A stretch of DNA of 64,000 bases from the NCBI GenBank assembly GCA_965205055.1, contig OZ242030.1, forward strand, positions 372,001 through 436,000, given 5' to 3'. Below the pieces are notes generated by a model. The model searched no databases and was not told the DNA's origin. It was given only the letters and a program-made list of their open reading frames with translations. Source of the stretch: CBDBBY01 sp965205055 (GTDB taxonomy: Bacteria > Pseudomonadota > Alphaproteobacteria > Rhodobacterales > Rhodobacteraceae). Made by a program: the position numbers and the translations under genes. Of the stretch, positions 44,442 through 53,701 are shown piece after piece; within the stretch, counting starts at the first letter, position 1; the number at the start of each line of letters is the position of its first letter.

Positions 44442-44584
44442 TCAGAATCCCTCCAGCAGTTGATCAACCACGCGTGGATATTTCTGCTTATCACTAGCTC
44501 TTTGAATCGCCTCCGTTTTTCTGGAGAGCAATCGGCTAAACAAACGATCCGGAAACTCAAACGAGACCGCCGCCAACCCGGTGT
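44442..44584 (-). pseudogene. C-terminal gene remnant upstream of 43846 gene
   Basis: The minus strand encodes about 44 residues (SFEFPDRLFSRLLSRKTEAI, then KYPRVVDQLLEGF) up to a TGA two bases before the next ATG. The frame is closed upstream by a stop, so this is either a very small gene starting at a TTG or, more likely, the tail of a lost gene. Confidence 0.35.
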
Positions 44585-44732
44585 GTCACCCGGAATGGCC
44601 GTCAGGTAATCCGTTCCCTGCCGCCGCGATCATCAAATCCCTGATCCGACAGACAACGAGACCGGCGGGCAATCGGGCGCTCGGATAGGTTCAGGGGGAC
44701 TGACTGCCTCTGCAGACCCGTGATTACTACTA

Positions 44733-45206
44733 CTATTTGGCACGACTTTCTTTCGGGGTTAATGATCGGCCAAGCACGCTGTCATAGGCGGCCAATGTTG
44801 CTTCAAGGACAAGCAATATTGATGCGTGCCGATTCTTGTAGTCCTTAGCAGGCAAGAGTGCAGAGAGTTCATCGAAGGGCGGACTTGGCGTAGGACCATC
44901 TTGTTTCAACATTGACTTCATCTCGTTGAGCGCAGTTTCAATGTCGAAGCGACTGCATCCGATGACATTCGATCCTACGACCGATGCAGCGGCTTGCCCG
45001 AGGGCGCAAGCCTTAACATCTTGGCCAAATTCGACAATTTTTCCATCCTTCAACGAGATATCGACGGTGACGGTGGATCCGCACAGAGGCGATCTGACTT
45101 TTGCGGTCCCGTCTGGATTTTCAAGCCGGTTCGTATTGGGTATTTCCGCGGCCAGCGTTAGAATTCGCCGCGAATACAACTGGATCATGTTCCGATCTTG
45201 GTCCAT
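44733..45206 (-). CDS. NifU/IscU-like iron-sulfur scaffold protein
   Basis: 157 residues with the NifU N-terminal fold: RLENPDGTAKVRSPLCGSTVTV (first cysteine), VKACALGQAAASVV (second cysteine) and a GCSR segment near the third position. This is the divergent alphaproteobacterial scaffold branch seen next to hisI or yidD genes, not the classical IscU. It presumably holds nascent Fe-S clusters in the cytoplasm. It is divergent from hisI. Confidence 0.8.
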   Translation of the reverse strand: MDQDRNMIQLYSRRILTLAAEIPNTNRLENPDGTAKVRSPLCGSTVTVDISLKDGKIVEFGQDVKACALGQAAASVVGSNVIGCSRFDIETALNEMKSMLKQDGPTPSPPFDELSALLPAKDYKNRHASILLVLEATLAAYDSVLGRSLTPKESRAK

Positions 45207-45250
45207 AGGCTTGACGATTGAACAACTCGGAGTCTGCAGGAGTCATGCGA

Positions 45251-45619
45251 ATGCCGGAATTCGGCGATCAAGATGAATTCAATATAGAATCGCTCAAGTT
45301 TGGCAAGGACGGTTTGATCCCCGCCGTGGCGCAGGATTGCGAAACGCGCGAGGTTTTGATGATGGCATGGATGGACGCCGAAGCTGTAGACAGGACATTG
45401 AAGAGTGGATTGGCAACCTATTGGTCGCGTTCGCGGAAATCGTACTGGGTCAAAGGCGAAACTAGCGGCAATATTCAGAAGTTGGTCGAAATGAGGATTG
45501 ACTGCGACATGGATTGCTTGCTGCTCTTGGTCGATCAAACGGGCAACGCTTGTCACACGGGCAGACGGAGTTGCTTCTACCGACGATTGAGCGACGAGGG
45601 CTTGGCGGAAATACGTTGA
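45251..45619 (+). CDS. hisI: Phosphoribosyl-AMP cyclohydrolase
   Basis: Third step of histidine biosynthesis. 122 residues. The metal- and substrate-binding region DCDMDCLLLLVDQTGNACHT and GRRSCFYR at the C-terminus are diagnostic (three cysteines for Zn, Asp residues for Mg). WSRSRKSYWVKGETSGN matches the family core. AGGAG lies 8 bases upstream of ATG 45251, favouring it over upstream in-frame starts. It stands alone as a monofunctional HisI. Confidence 0.94.
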   Translation: MPEFGDQDEFNIESLKFGKDGLIPAVAQDCETREVLMMAWMDAEAVDRTLKSGLATYWSRSRKSYWVKGETSGNIQKLVEMRIDCDMDCLLLLVDQTGNACHTGRRSCFYRRLSDEGLAEIR

Positions 45620-46053
45620 TGCGAGCGTCGTCCTTACAGTTGAAGGAAACGGCAATGTTTTCTGCGACTTTGATGATTCCGATGTTGCCGAGAATGACGA
45701 CTCTCTTGGCGATTTCGAAAGCCTCGCGGTGATCATGGTCCCGACACCCGGACGCTGAAAGGCCTTTGGGCTCTTGGGCAGCGATTCGGCGAAAATGTTC
45801 CCAGCAGCCGGAACGTAGGAATCCGCAAATTGCCCTGCTGCTAAGGGAAAATTGCGTTTTCTGCGACCCGAAGTTCAGTTTAGGCTTCATATTTGCGGAA
45901 ATCAGGACAATCCTGAAGCATGATCGCAGACTTGTGCTTTAGCTCGCAGCCGTCAATATGCTGCGCATTGATACCTTGAGCCCGCAACGCGAATAACTTG
46001 ATCAATGGCCGGCCAATGCAATTTCGGCGAACAGCTGCCGTAGGAGATTTGAA
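45620..46053. other. Intergenic, nothing recognised
   Basis: About 430 bases between hisI and the 46054 gene. Short frames exist on both strands; none is convincing. Confidence 0.4.
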
Positions 46054-46386
46054 ATGGACGAGCAAAAAATTCGCGTGATCGCCGAGGACGCGTTCAAAGC
46101 ACATGTCCGCAATTCCGAAATCATCCGGATTGATGTCGAGCCAAGGCTTGATCATGACGGCGACCGCGTTGTTGATGTGAACATCTATGGCGATATCGAG
46201 CACGAGGTGTTGAGTGGCGGTGGGCTATTGCAAGTGGAATCCGACATTGTTTCCAAGGCGTGGAGCGAAGTGGAGGATGATCTCGGCTTTCCTCTTGTCC
46301 ACTTCTACTCCAAGTCCGCCCTCAAGCGGCACGACTCTATGGCTTTGAAAAAGGCCCGCAGGAATTCATCGAATTCGCAATCGTAG
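46054..46386 (+). CDS. Conserved-looking hypothetical protein
   Basis: 110 residues, acidic, with a GTAGGAG site 8 bases upstream. DVEPRLDHDGDRVVDVNIYGDIE forms alternating strands, followed by helices and a basic tail. The pattern of a small alpha/beta protein with a strand-rich centre is clear, but I do not recognise the family. Confidence 0.6.
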   Translation: MDEQKIRVIAEDAFKAHVRNSEIIRIDVEPRLDHDGDRVVDVNIYGDIEHEVLSGGGLLQVESDIVSKAWSEVEDDLGFPLVHFYSKSALKRHDSMALKKARRNSSNSQS

Positions 46387-46691
46387 CAGTCAACCGTCGG
46401 GAAAAGGGTGCGTTTCAAGTTTTTGATCGGGTAGCTGCTACGCGACACGCCCTCCATTCGAGGAAAACGGGCCAACGCATGTTTTCGAGGCAGCATTTGA
46501 CGGAGCGACCAGCGTTTGTTTTTTCGGAGCTCATTCAGGGCTCGGAAAGCTTGGAATGCCGTGGACAATTGTTTTTTCGGTTGTTTGCGGGGAGGGCACG
46601 CGGCCTTACTTCAAGGCAATGTCTCAAAGATCGTTTACTCAAACACGGTGAATCTGTGACTGAGGCGCAAAAGGCTCCCAAAACTTTGCCT
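46387..46691. repeat. Intergenic with short dispersed repeat (copy R1, about 46451-46520)
   Basis: GGCCAACGCATGTTTTCGAGGCAGCAT matches the core of the dispersed repeat found at 53211-53312 almost exactly and less closely in the other copies. No gene. Confidence 0.55.
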
Positions 46692-47579
46692 TCAGTCGGG
46701 CAAAGCAAGTTCGGCCAAGCGGCGAATGTCTGTCGGGCGAAATCCGTTTTTGCGGTAATTTCTGATTGACCTGGCGGCGTCGCGCTTTGCGAGCCGCTTG
46801 CCGAATTCATCCCGGACGAGCGGGTGATGGCGCCAAACAGGCGGAGGGAGATCAAGCAGAACTTGAAGGAGCCGATGAAGATGCGTCGCCTCCAAAAGAT
46901 CCTCGCCGCGCGTCACGTGGCTGATCTTTTGCTCCGCATCGTCTACGATAACCGAAAGGTGGTAGGAAGTGCCCACATCCTTGCGCGCAAGGACAACATC
47001 GCCAAAGGAATTGAGCAGGACTTCCAAATCAAGCCTATGCTCTCCTGCGTGCGCTCGGGACGCTTCCTGAAACCCGATTTTCCCAACGGAATCTGCTCCG
47101 CCAAGGAGGGCGACGGCCTTGCGAATGTTCAAGCGAATTGCATCTGAGCTTGTGCGCTCCGACATTTTTCGAGCCCGGCACGTGCCGGGGTAGGTTTCGG
47201 TTCTTCGGGAAAGGCCGAGTCCATGCCTTTGTCCATTCTCCTGCGGGGCGGAAAGCGCTGCGCGGATATCGCGGCGAGAGCACCTGCACGGATAGCAGAC
47301 TCCAAGCGAATCCAGCTGTTCCACTGCTTCGCGATAGGCGAACATTCGTTCGGACTGCCTCAATACTGGCGTTGCCCAAGTGATCCCGAGCCAATCCAGA
47401 TCTTCGAATATGGCCTTTTCGAATTCGGTTTTGGATCGGGTCTTATCGATATCTTCGATCCGAAGAATGAACTTTCCGCCCTTCGCCGCAATCGTCTCCC
47501 AGATGAGGAGGGCGGAGTACGCGTGACCCAGATGAAGATGCCCGGTAGGCGATGGCGCGAACCGCTCGCGACGAACCAT
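46692..47579 (-). CDS. gluQ: Glutamyl-Q tRNA(Asp) synthetase
   Basis: Charges glutamate onto the queuosine base of tRNA(Asp). 295 residues, a truncated GluRS lacking the anticodon-binding domain. FAPSPTGHLHLGHAYSAL contains the HIGH-like HLGH, LRIEDIDKTR follows, a zinc-site region CYPCRCSRRDI is present, and the KMSKS equivalent is KRLAKRD. The ATG at 47579 overlaps the TGA of the upstream methyltransferase gene (TGATG). Confidence 0.93.
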   Translation of the reverse strand: MVRRERFAPSPTGHLHLGHAYSALLIWETIAAKGGKFILRIEDIDKTRSKTEFEKAIFEDLDWLGITWATPVLRQSERMFAYREAVEQLDSLGVCYPCRCSRRDIRAALSAPQENGQRHGLGLSRRTETYPGTCRARKMSERTSSDAIRLNIRKAVALLGGADSVGKIGFQEASRAHAGEHRLDLEVLLNSFGDVVLARKDVGTSYHLSVIVDDAEQKISHVTRGEDLLEATHLHRLLQVLLDLPPPVWRHHPLVRDEFGKRLAKRDAARSIRNYRKNGFRPTDIRRLAELALPD

Positions 47580-48193
47580 CAAGCCTTTTCGAGCACGAAC
47601 ACCGTCGCCTCGAGACCGATGCCCGGTAGATGTTCTCCGTGCTCCTTGAACAGGAGTCTCGTGGCGCCTGTGTCGACGTATTCATTGATTCTCGACATGT
47701 ATTCGGTGTCTTGAAGGGTATGGTCATTGTAAGAAAAGACGAGCTTTCCGTTTGAAGGCAGGAGGTCGATAAGCATATCGAGCTTCGAAATCGGGGCCGC
47801 GCCCACGCTGATGACGCCTACAGCCGACATATTTTGATACGTGCCAGGCTCCACTGAAATCGGCTCATCTGCTTCGACAGTCCATAGCCGCCGATAGACG
47901 TCTTTCATATCGGCTTGAGCCAGCATTCCATCGGAAATATCGCAGCCGTCGATCTCCGTGAATCCTGCTTTGGAAAGCTCAACGCCGGAAATTCCTGTGC
48001 CGCATCCGAAGTCCAGTATCGGGGCTTGCTGGTCTTCAACGACGCTTGCCAACGCATTGGCGCATCGCTCTGGAACGACATACCCGTTTTCGCTCACTGA
48101 TTCATCGTACGTATGCGACCATTCCTCATAATGCCTGTGAACATCCTCCGCGCCCTCCAGATTGTACACTTCTTCCAAGAAGTCTTTCGTCAT
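47579..48193 (-). CDS. Class I SAM-dependent methyltransferase
   Basis: 204 residues. Motif I is ILDFGCGTGISGVELSKAG (about 62-80), followed by IDGCDISDGMLAQA (motif II). The N-terminal EGAEDVHRHYEEWSHTYDE is the helix seen in the Williams-Beuren (WBSCR27)-like and ubiE-like methyltransferases. Substrate unknown. GGAAGGAGAG lies just upstream of the ATG at 48193. It is coupled to gluQ. Confidence 0.85.
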   Translation of the reverse strand: MTKDFLEEVYNLEGAEDVHRHYEEWSHTYDESVSENGYVVPERCANALASVVEDQQAPILDFGCGTGISGVELSKAGFTEIDGCDISDGMLAQADMKDVYRRLWTVEADEPISVEPGTYQNMSAVGVISVGAAPISKLDMLIDLLPSNGKLVFSYNDHTLQDTEYMSRINEYVDTGATRLLFKEHGEHLPGIGLEATVFVLEKA

Positions 48194-48684
48194 TGTGGTT
48201 CTCTCCTTCCGGTCATGATGTATTGCTCGGGCGCCGGAATGTCCAGATTGAGCCCGGAAGGCTCGGTTGATGAAGGCCTGACGGAGCTGAAAATGCGATG
48301 GGCGTCGGGAAATACCCGCGCAGGACGTCCAAGCCGCAAGAGCTTGCCGACGGCTGGTTCGCATTGGAAACCGGAGCTCAATCCGCGAATGGAAGGAGAA
48401 CTAAAAAAGCCGACAAACTAAGGGATAATTCGTTTAACTCTTAATTCTAGTAATTTGAAAAAAAAGCTTTTTACGAAAAACGGAAGGTGACCACGATTTC
48501 TGTGGGTTGGGGCTTCCTTGCTTACCGATTCATGTTCGGTGCCGAACAGGCACGAATGTGCGCGTTGCGGGGGAATGCGATCTTCATCTCGACCGCCAAT
48601 TTTCATGCAAAAGGGACTGCGCTGATTGGCCGAATGCATCGCTCCGATCGGAAACCCGGAAGCCGACAGAATGCGCGCAAAGAC
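48194..48684. other. Intergenic downstream of gyrA
   Basis: About 490 bases. AT-rich at 48425-48480. No gene recognised on either strand. Confidence 0.4.
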
Positions 48685-51489
48685 TTACTCCGGTTCGGAC
48701 GTCGCTGATTCTTCCGAGTGATCATCTTCTTCGTCGCTGTCCATTCTAGCGACCGAAACGATGCGCTGATCTTTTTCAAGCCTCATTATTCGAACGCCTC
48801 TTGCTGTTCTGGACAAGAACGAAATTTCGGAAACATTGCACCTGATGGATTTGCCGGAGTTGGTGGTCAGCATGATCTGGTCGTCTTCCGCTGCAGCGAG
48901 AAATCCGACTATTCCGACGTCGTCCGGATTGTCATCAGGTTTCAATCTTATAGCGACGACGCCTTTTCCGCCTCGGTTCTCCCTCGCAATGTAGTCATGC
49001 AAAGATGAGCGCTTGCCCAATCCGCCAGCGGTAATCGTTAGGAGAGTCACGTCGGCGTTCTTCATTTCCTCGTATCGCTCGGCGGACAGCGTAATTTCCG
49101 TTTCTTCAGTCTCGGCAGGCTGCTCCGTCTCCAAAATCCCCAGTTCGTCGGAAATATGCGGCAGCTCATCTTGCATTGATGCAGATTCGGCCCTCCGCAT
49201 CTTCAAATATGCAATGCGCTCATCGGAGGAAGCGGCGAAGCTGGGAACGACCTCCATAGCGACGACCTTGTCGCCGCTCGTGACCTTTATGCCTCTGACG
49301 CCGTTGGACTTTCTGTCCTTGAATACTCGGACAGTGTTTGCCGGGAACCGTGCGGCGTAGCCTTTCGTTGTCACAAGAATTATATCGTCCGTGTCGGTGC
49401 AAATGCGCGCGTTCACCAAGGTGGAATTTTCCGGAAGCAAAATCGCTCTCTTGCCGTTGGAAAAAATTCTCGTGAAATCCCCGAGCCGGTTCCGCCTTAT
49501 CTTTCCTGCGGAAGTCGCAAAAACAATTTGGGTTTGGTCCGGATCATTGTCGGACTGGCTGATCGGGAGGATCGCGGCCACCGAGGCGCCTTGAGTATTC
49601 GGGAGCAGATTGATGATCGCCTTGCCGCGCGCGTTCCGACCACCCTTCGGAATCCGCCACGTCTTTAGCGAATATGCCATTCCGTCCGTCATGAACACGA
49701 CAAGCGGGTCGTGCGTATTGAGCACATGCATGGACTTGATGATGTCATCGTCCTTCGTGGCCATTCCGGACTGGCCTTTGCCGCCGCGCTGCTGGGCACG
49801 AAACTCGTCCAGATTGGTGCGCTTGATGTAGCCTGCCTCGGTTATCGTCACGACGACGTCTTCGCTCTCGATCAGATCTTCGTCTTCGACTTCCTCCGGA
49901 TCGTCGACAATTTCCGTTCGGCGGGAAACGGCGAACAATCTCTTTACCTCTTTGAGCTCGTCGGAAATGATTTCGCGTATGCGTCTGCCCGATTGCAAGA
50001 TATCCAGAAAATCCTTGATCTCGGCGGCCAGCTTTTCCAATTCGTCCGTGTTTTCTTTGACGCCCATCGCCGTAAGCCGTTGAAGTCGAAGTTCAAGAAT
50101 GGCGCGGGCCTGGATTTCGGACAGCATGTATGTCTCGTCTTCCGAGACAGTATGCGACGGATCGTCGATCAACCGGATGTATTCCGCGATCTGGGCAGCT
50201 GGCCATCTTCGCTCCATCAACTGCGCTCGCGCTTGAGCCGGTTGGGCGGAACTGCGAATGATTCCGATGACCTCGTCGAGATTGGAGACCGCGACGGCAA
50301 GACCGCAAAGGATGTGACTGCGTTCCCTTGCTCGACGCAAGTTGTATTCCGTGCGTCGCGCAACGACGTCGGTCCTGAATTCAATGAAGGACGACAGATA
50401 CCTGACAAGTGTCAGTTGTTCGGGACGGCCGCCGTTCAAAGCCAGCAAATTGCAGTGGAAGGCAATTTCCATGCTGGTGAAGCGCCATAGCTGGTTCAAC
50501 ACGACTCTTGGAGACGCATCGCGCTTCACTTCGATTACGACTCGCACGCCTTTCCGGTCGGATTCGTCTTGGACGTGCGCGATGCCTTCGATTTTCTTTT
50601 GCTTCGCCACCTCGGCGATGCGCTCGACCAGAAGAGCCTTGTTCACCTGATACGGGATTTCGTCGATGATGATCGCTTCCCGATCATTGCGCAAGGTCTC
50701 GATGCGGGTTTTCGCGCGGACTTTGATGGCTCCCCGGCCCGTGAGATAAGCCTTGGCGCAGCCAATTTTTCCATAAATGATGCCGCCTGTCGGAAAATCC
50801 GGCGCGGGCACGTGCTCCATCAGCCTTTCGACCGAAATGTCCGGCTCTTCGATCATTGCAAGCGCCGCATCGACAAGTTCGCCCAGATTGTGGGGCGGAA
50901 TGTTTGTGGCCATCCCGACTGCGATGCCGCCGCTCCCGTTCACGAACAGGTTCGGGAAGCGCGCCGGAAGAACCACGGGCTCGCGATCCTTCCCGTCGTA
51001 GTTGTCCTGGAAATCGACGGTTTCTCGATCAATGTCGGCGAGCAGCACCTCCGCGACCTTGGCCATTCGAACTTCCGTGTATCGCATGGCCGCCGGATTA
51101 TCGCCGTCCATTGACCCGAAGTTGCCTTGGCCGTCCAGCAAAGGGATGGACATCGAAAAATCTTGCGCCATCCGCACGAGGGCATCGTATATCGCGTTGT
51201 CGCCGTGCGGATGGTATTTGCCCATCACGTCGCCGACCGGGCGCGCAGATTTCCGGTACGGTTTGTCGCTCGAATTTCCGCTTTCGTTCATTGAATGCAG
51301 AATGCGCCTGTGAACAGGCTTGAGTCCGTCGCGAAGGTCCGGGATCGCTCGCGAGACGATGACGCTCATTGCGTAAGCCAAATACGCCGAGGACATTTCG
51401 CGTTCTATCGCGATGTCCTTGACCATGAAATCCGGATTGCCGGCGGGGTTTCCCGCGCCGTTGGTGCGCTCGATTGGCGAATAGGTCAA
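48685..51489 (-). CDS. gyrA: DNA gyrase subunit A
   Basis: Introduces negative supercoils with GyrB. 934 residues. The N-terminal SSAYLAYAMSVIVSRAIPDL, winged-helix and tower domains and the active-site tyrosine in AAMRYTEVRMAK are intact; the GyrA box appears as QRGGKGQSGM, and the C-terminal beta-pinwheel repeats follow. The quinolone-resistance region reads HPHGDNAIYD, with Asn (N98) where E. coli has S83, while the D87 equivalent (D102) is kept. The start is TTG (51489); the ATG at 51426 is an alternative. The C-terminal tail is acidic. Confidence 0.96.
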   Translation of the reverse strand: MTYSPIERTNGAGNPAGNPDFMVKDIAIEREMSSAYLAYAMSVIVSRAIPDLRDGLKPVHRRILHSMNESGNSSDKPYRKSARPVGDVMGKYHPHGDNAIYDALVRMAQDFSMSIPLLDGQGNFGSMDGDNPAAMRYTEVRMAKVAEVLLADIDRETVDFQDNYDGKDREPVVLPARFPNLFVNGSGGIAVGMATNIPPHNLGELVDAALAMIEEPDISVERLMEHVPAPDFPTGGIIYGKIGCAKAYLTGRGAIKVRAKTRIETLRNDREAIIIDEIPYQVNKALLVERIAEVAKQKKIEGIAHVQDESDRKGVRVVIEVKRDASPRVVLNQLWRFTSMEIAFHCNLLALNGGRPEQLTLVRYLSSFIEFRTDVVARRTEYNLRRARERSHILCGLAVAVSNLDEVIGIIRSSAQPAQARAQLMERRWPAAQIAEYIRLIDDPSHTVSEDETYMLSEIQARAILELRLQRLTAMGVKENTDELEKLAAEIKDFLDILQSGRRIREIISDELKEVKRLFAVSRRTEIVDDPEEVEDEDLIESEDVVVTITEAGYIKRTNLDEFRAQQRGGKGQSGMATKDDDIIKSMHVLNTHDPLVVFMTDGMAYSLKTWRIPKGGRNARGKAIINLLPNTQGASVAAILPISQSDNDPDQTQIVFATSAGKIRRNRLGDFTRIFSNGKRAILLPENSTLVNARICTDTDDIILVTTKGYAARFPANTVRVFKDRKSNGVRGIKVTSGDKVVAMEVVPSFAASSDERIAYLKMRRAESASMQDELPHISDELGILETEQPAETEETEITLSAERYEEMKNADVTLLTITAGGLGKRSSLHDYIARENRGGKGVVAIRLKPDDNPDDVGIVGFLAAAEDDQIMLTTNSGKSIRCNVSEISFLSRTARGVRIMRLEKDQRIVSVARMDSDEEDDHSEESATSEPE

Positions 51490-51695
51490 CTTGCTGCTCG
51501 AATGTCGAATATGCCCAACACTTGGTATCGCATCGCCGAGTCGGTTACAACATCCGTCAATCGGCCGATCAGCTCCTTAGCCGATGATCGACAGGGAATT
51601 CCGTCAATCGTCCGTATCTGATTCCTGAGATGTTCCCGCCTTGTCGAAGCTGTATCCCGTTTGTCCTTGGGCATTTCATATTTGTCTTCATTCAT
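51486..51695 (-). CDS. Doubtful small ORF upstream of gyrA
   Basis: 69 residues, charged, overlapping the gyrA TTG as TTGA. The overlap is the only support. Its 5' part lies across the Fic remnant on the other strand, which argues against it being an old gene. Reported so that the coupling can be checked. Confidence 0.25.
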   Translation of the reverse strand: MNEDKYEMPKDKRDTASTRREHLRNQIRTIDGIPCRSSAKELIGRLTDVVTDSAMRYQVLGIFDIRAAS

Positions 51696-51902
51696 ATTTT
51701 TGCCGACGGAAACGGGCGACTAGCGCGCTTCCTCACGAACCTCATGCTCTCCGCCGCCGGATTGCTGTTGACGGTCATTCAGGTCGAATGCCGCGACCGC
51801 TGCATGCAAAGCCCCGAGTCTGTGAGCGTGGATATTGTGCCGTTCGGCGAGTTTCTTGGAGATGCGCTTATGCGAACGCTGGAAGAATTGGTGGCGGGAT
51901 GA
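51663..51902 (+). pseudogene. Fic domain protein, C-terminal fragment
   Basis: The plus-strand frame reads HFIFVFIHIFADGNGR, then LARFLTNLMLSAAG and IVPFGEFL: the Fic core motif (H-x-F-x-x-G-N-G-R) with the catalytic histidine and the helices after it. Everything before the core motif is missing and the sequence ahead of it belongs to the gyrA leader. Fic proteins transfer AMP to target proteins; this piece cannot fold as a whole domain. Confidence 0.75.
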
Positions 51903-52030
51903 TTAAACGGGGCGTGCAATCTCGATTTAAGCCAACGGAGCCAACAGGCGGATTGGTCCAATCAATAAGCCAGCGCAATTTCTCTCGGTCGGGGCGCCCG
52001 CGAAGGTCGCGTAGCCATCATGTCCCGTCA

Positions 52031-52471
52031 TCATTCTCCGTTCCGAGGACATGGAAGCCGCGCGGAAATTTCTTCAGCTGCCCGAATGATTGCTTCGATA
52101 GTCTGCTCGTTGAATTCAGTTCCGCCCTCGTACTCGGCGAGATTGCGAGTCCGATGTGCGGCGCTCAAAATGCGGACGTTCTCTTTCGATATATCCAACG
52201 TGTACTCGAGGCATTGAAACACAACATATCGATTGTAATTCGAACGGTAGCCAGTTCGCTGAAGGGCCGCAAGCGAAAGTGAGTAAGCGGCCTTATAGGC
52301 CAAATCGAATCGCGACTCGTCGCTGAGATCTGCGTTCTTTGCATCCTCGAGACGAGCCTTGCCACTTGATATCAGGTTGGAAATTCCCTCCTTTGCCACG
52401 GCTCCTCTCTTCAGCCTTCCCTCGCTGACCAATATTTCCAGTTGTTCATGCAATATCAGTTGAACCTGCAA
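52031..52471 (-). CDS. HEPN-domain protein (HEPN/MNT module)
   Basis: 146 residues, all-helical. The C-terminal HRTRNLAEYEGG segment carries the R-x-R-N and Y residues of the MNT-associated HEPN family. The long helix SRFDLAYKAAYSLSLAAL is typical. The start is TTG (52471), 26 bases inside the upstream nucleotidyltransferase gene. In such type VII modules the HEPN protein is usually an RNase toxin that the partner silences by adding nucleotides; which member is toxic here is not known. Confidence 0.8.
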   Translation of the reverse strand: MQVQLILHEQLEILVSEGRLKRGAVAKEGISNLISSGKARLEDAKNADLSDESRFDLAYKAAYSLSLAALQRTGYRSNYNRYVVFQCLEYTLDISKENVRILSAAHRTRNLAEYEGGTEFNEQTIEAIIRAAEEISARLPCPRNGE

Positions 52472-53075
52472 TCACAACATTTGGTCCCTTAAGGGTTTGC
52501 GCCAAAAACCCGTTTTCATTGGAGCGTCGGCGCCGATACTCGTTCAAGTTGTACAGAAGCGGATGAATCTGCCGGCCAAGCAATTTCTCAGCGGGTCGAA
52601 GGGTCGAGTAAACAAGTTCCAGCGTAAGGTCGTCCGAAACGAGCAGCAGGTCGATGTCGCTGTCTGCGGTGTCCGTACGATTGGCAACGGACCCGTGAAT
52701 TGTCGCCAAAGACAACTTGTCCTTCAATGGCTGAAGCGCGTTTTGGACGACGGTTTCGAGGCCAATCGTCTTTCGAACAATCGAACATAAATCTTCAAAG
52801 ATCGGCGAATTTCGATTGGCTTGGTAGTAAACCCGATTGCCAACCCTTGACGCAGTGGCGAGACCCGTCCTTGCAAGCTTTGCAAGTTCGCTTTGCACTG
52901 CGCCCCGCCCGCCGCCCGCCAATTCGATTATTTCCGTTACGAAGAATTGACGGTTCGGCTGACCGAACAGCAGCGCGTACACCCGCTGCTGCGTCAGCGT
53001 GAATATCGCGTCGGCGATTGACGAAGCTGTCGCAATGCGGCCGTCTGCGACCCGAGCTGATTTGGGTGCAGTCAC
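52446..53075 (-). CDS. Winged-helix + minimal nucleotidyltransferase (MNT) fusion
   Basis: 209 residues. The N-terminal part (about 22-90: FTLTQQRVYALLFGQ, FFVTEIIELAGGGRGAVQSEL) is an ArsR-like winged helix. The C-terminal part has the nucleotidyltransferase motif HGSVANRTDTADSDIDLLLV (about 127-146), with G-S and DxD (D140, D142). It pairs with the HEPN gene directly downstream by overlap. The helix-turn-helix suggests self-regulation. Confidence 0.85.
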   Translation of the reverse strand: MTAPKSARVADGRIATASSIADAIFTLTQQRVYALLFGQPNRQFFVTEIIELAGGGRGAVQSELAKLARTGLATASRVGNRVYYQANRNSPIFEDLCSIVRKTIGLETVVQNALQPLKDKLSLATIHGSVANRTDTADSDIDLLLVSDDLTLELVYSTLRPAEKLLGRQIHPLLYNLNEYRRRRSNENGFLAQTLKGPNVVIAGSTDIA

Positions 53076-53210
53076 GCCTTATCCTTCCATTTTCAATACC
53101 CGCAAAATGTATTTATATACCTAATTAAGGTAGGTCAAGCGCATCCCCGCATGCGATTGAGCAATCGAACCTGAGGATCCCGCAAGGAAGGGTGCGTTCC
53201 ATGTGTTTGG

Positions 53211-53312
53211 TCAGGCGGCCGCGACGCGGCAAGTCCTCCGTTTGAGGAGGTCAGGCCAACGCATGTTTTCGAGGCAGCATCCGACGCCGAGCAGGGCGTC
53301 GGCGCCTGCCGT
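53211..53312 (+). repeat. Short dispersed repeat, copy R2
   Basis: Shares GGCCAACGCATGTTTTCGAGGCAGCAT with R1, followed by CAGGGCGTCGGCGCC, a variant of the CAGAGCGTTGGC word in the other copies. Confidence 0.55.
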
Positions 53313-53528
53313 TTGCGGGTCATCGGAAGCCGCACCGGGACCACAATCCATGCTGAACCGTGCAGCCGCGATTCCACCCGAATTTCGAGGACCTCGAGAT
53401 ACAGTTGCTCGAACCGTCGAAATCGAACACCGCGCCAAAGCGAAAAACAGACTTCGCCAAGAAACGTGAGACACACTCCGCAGGGAAACCGATTCCGAAC
53501 TTTCGCATGTCGCCGGAATTCAATGTTT

Positions 53529-53701
53529 GGTTCCATCCCATTTTCTTTGGATGGAGAAGTGCGAGATGCCGTAAATCGAACGCGGGCCGCCGCTCCGCTC
53601 TCCGTCGAATGTTGCTTCGAAAACCACCGTAAGCCCGAGTTCACCATTGGAGGGATTGCCGCGCCTTCGCTGCCCGACCAAAAAATATGGGATGCACCCC
53701 G
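53529..53701 (-). repeat. Short dispersed repeat, copy R5 (inverted orientation)
   Basis: About 173 bp with inverted ends: GGTTCCATCCCATTTTCTTTGG at the left and CCAAAAAATATGGGATGCACC at the right. Read on the minus strand, its centre has the same word order as the other copies (CCTCCAATGG, TTTTCGAAGCAACATTCGA, CTTCTCCATCCAAAG). Confidence 0.65.
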
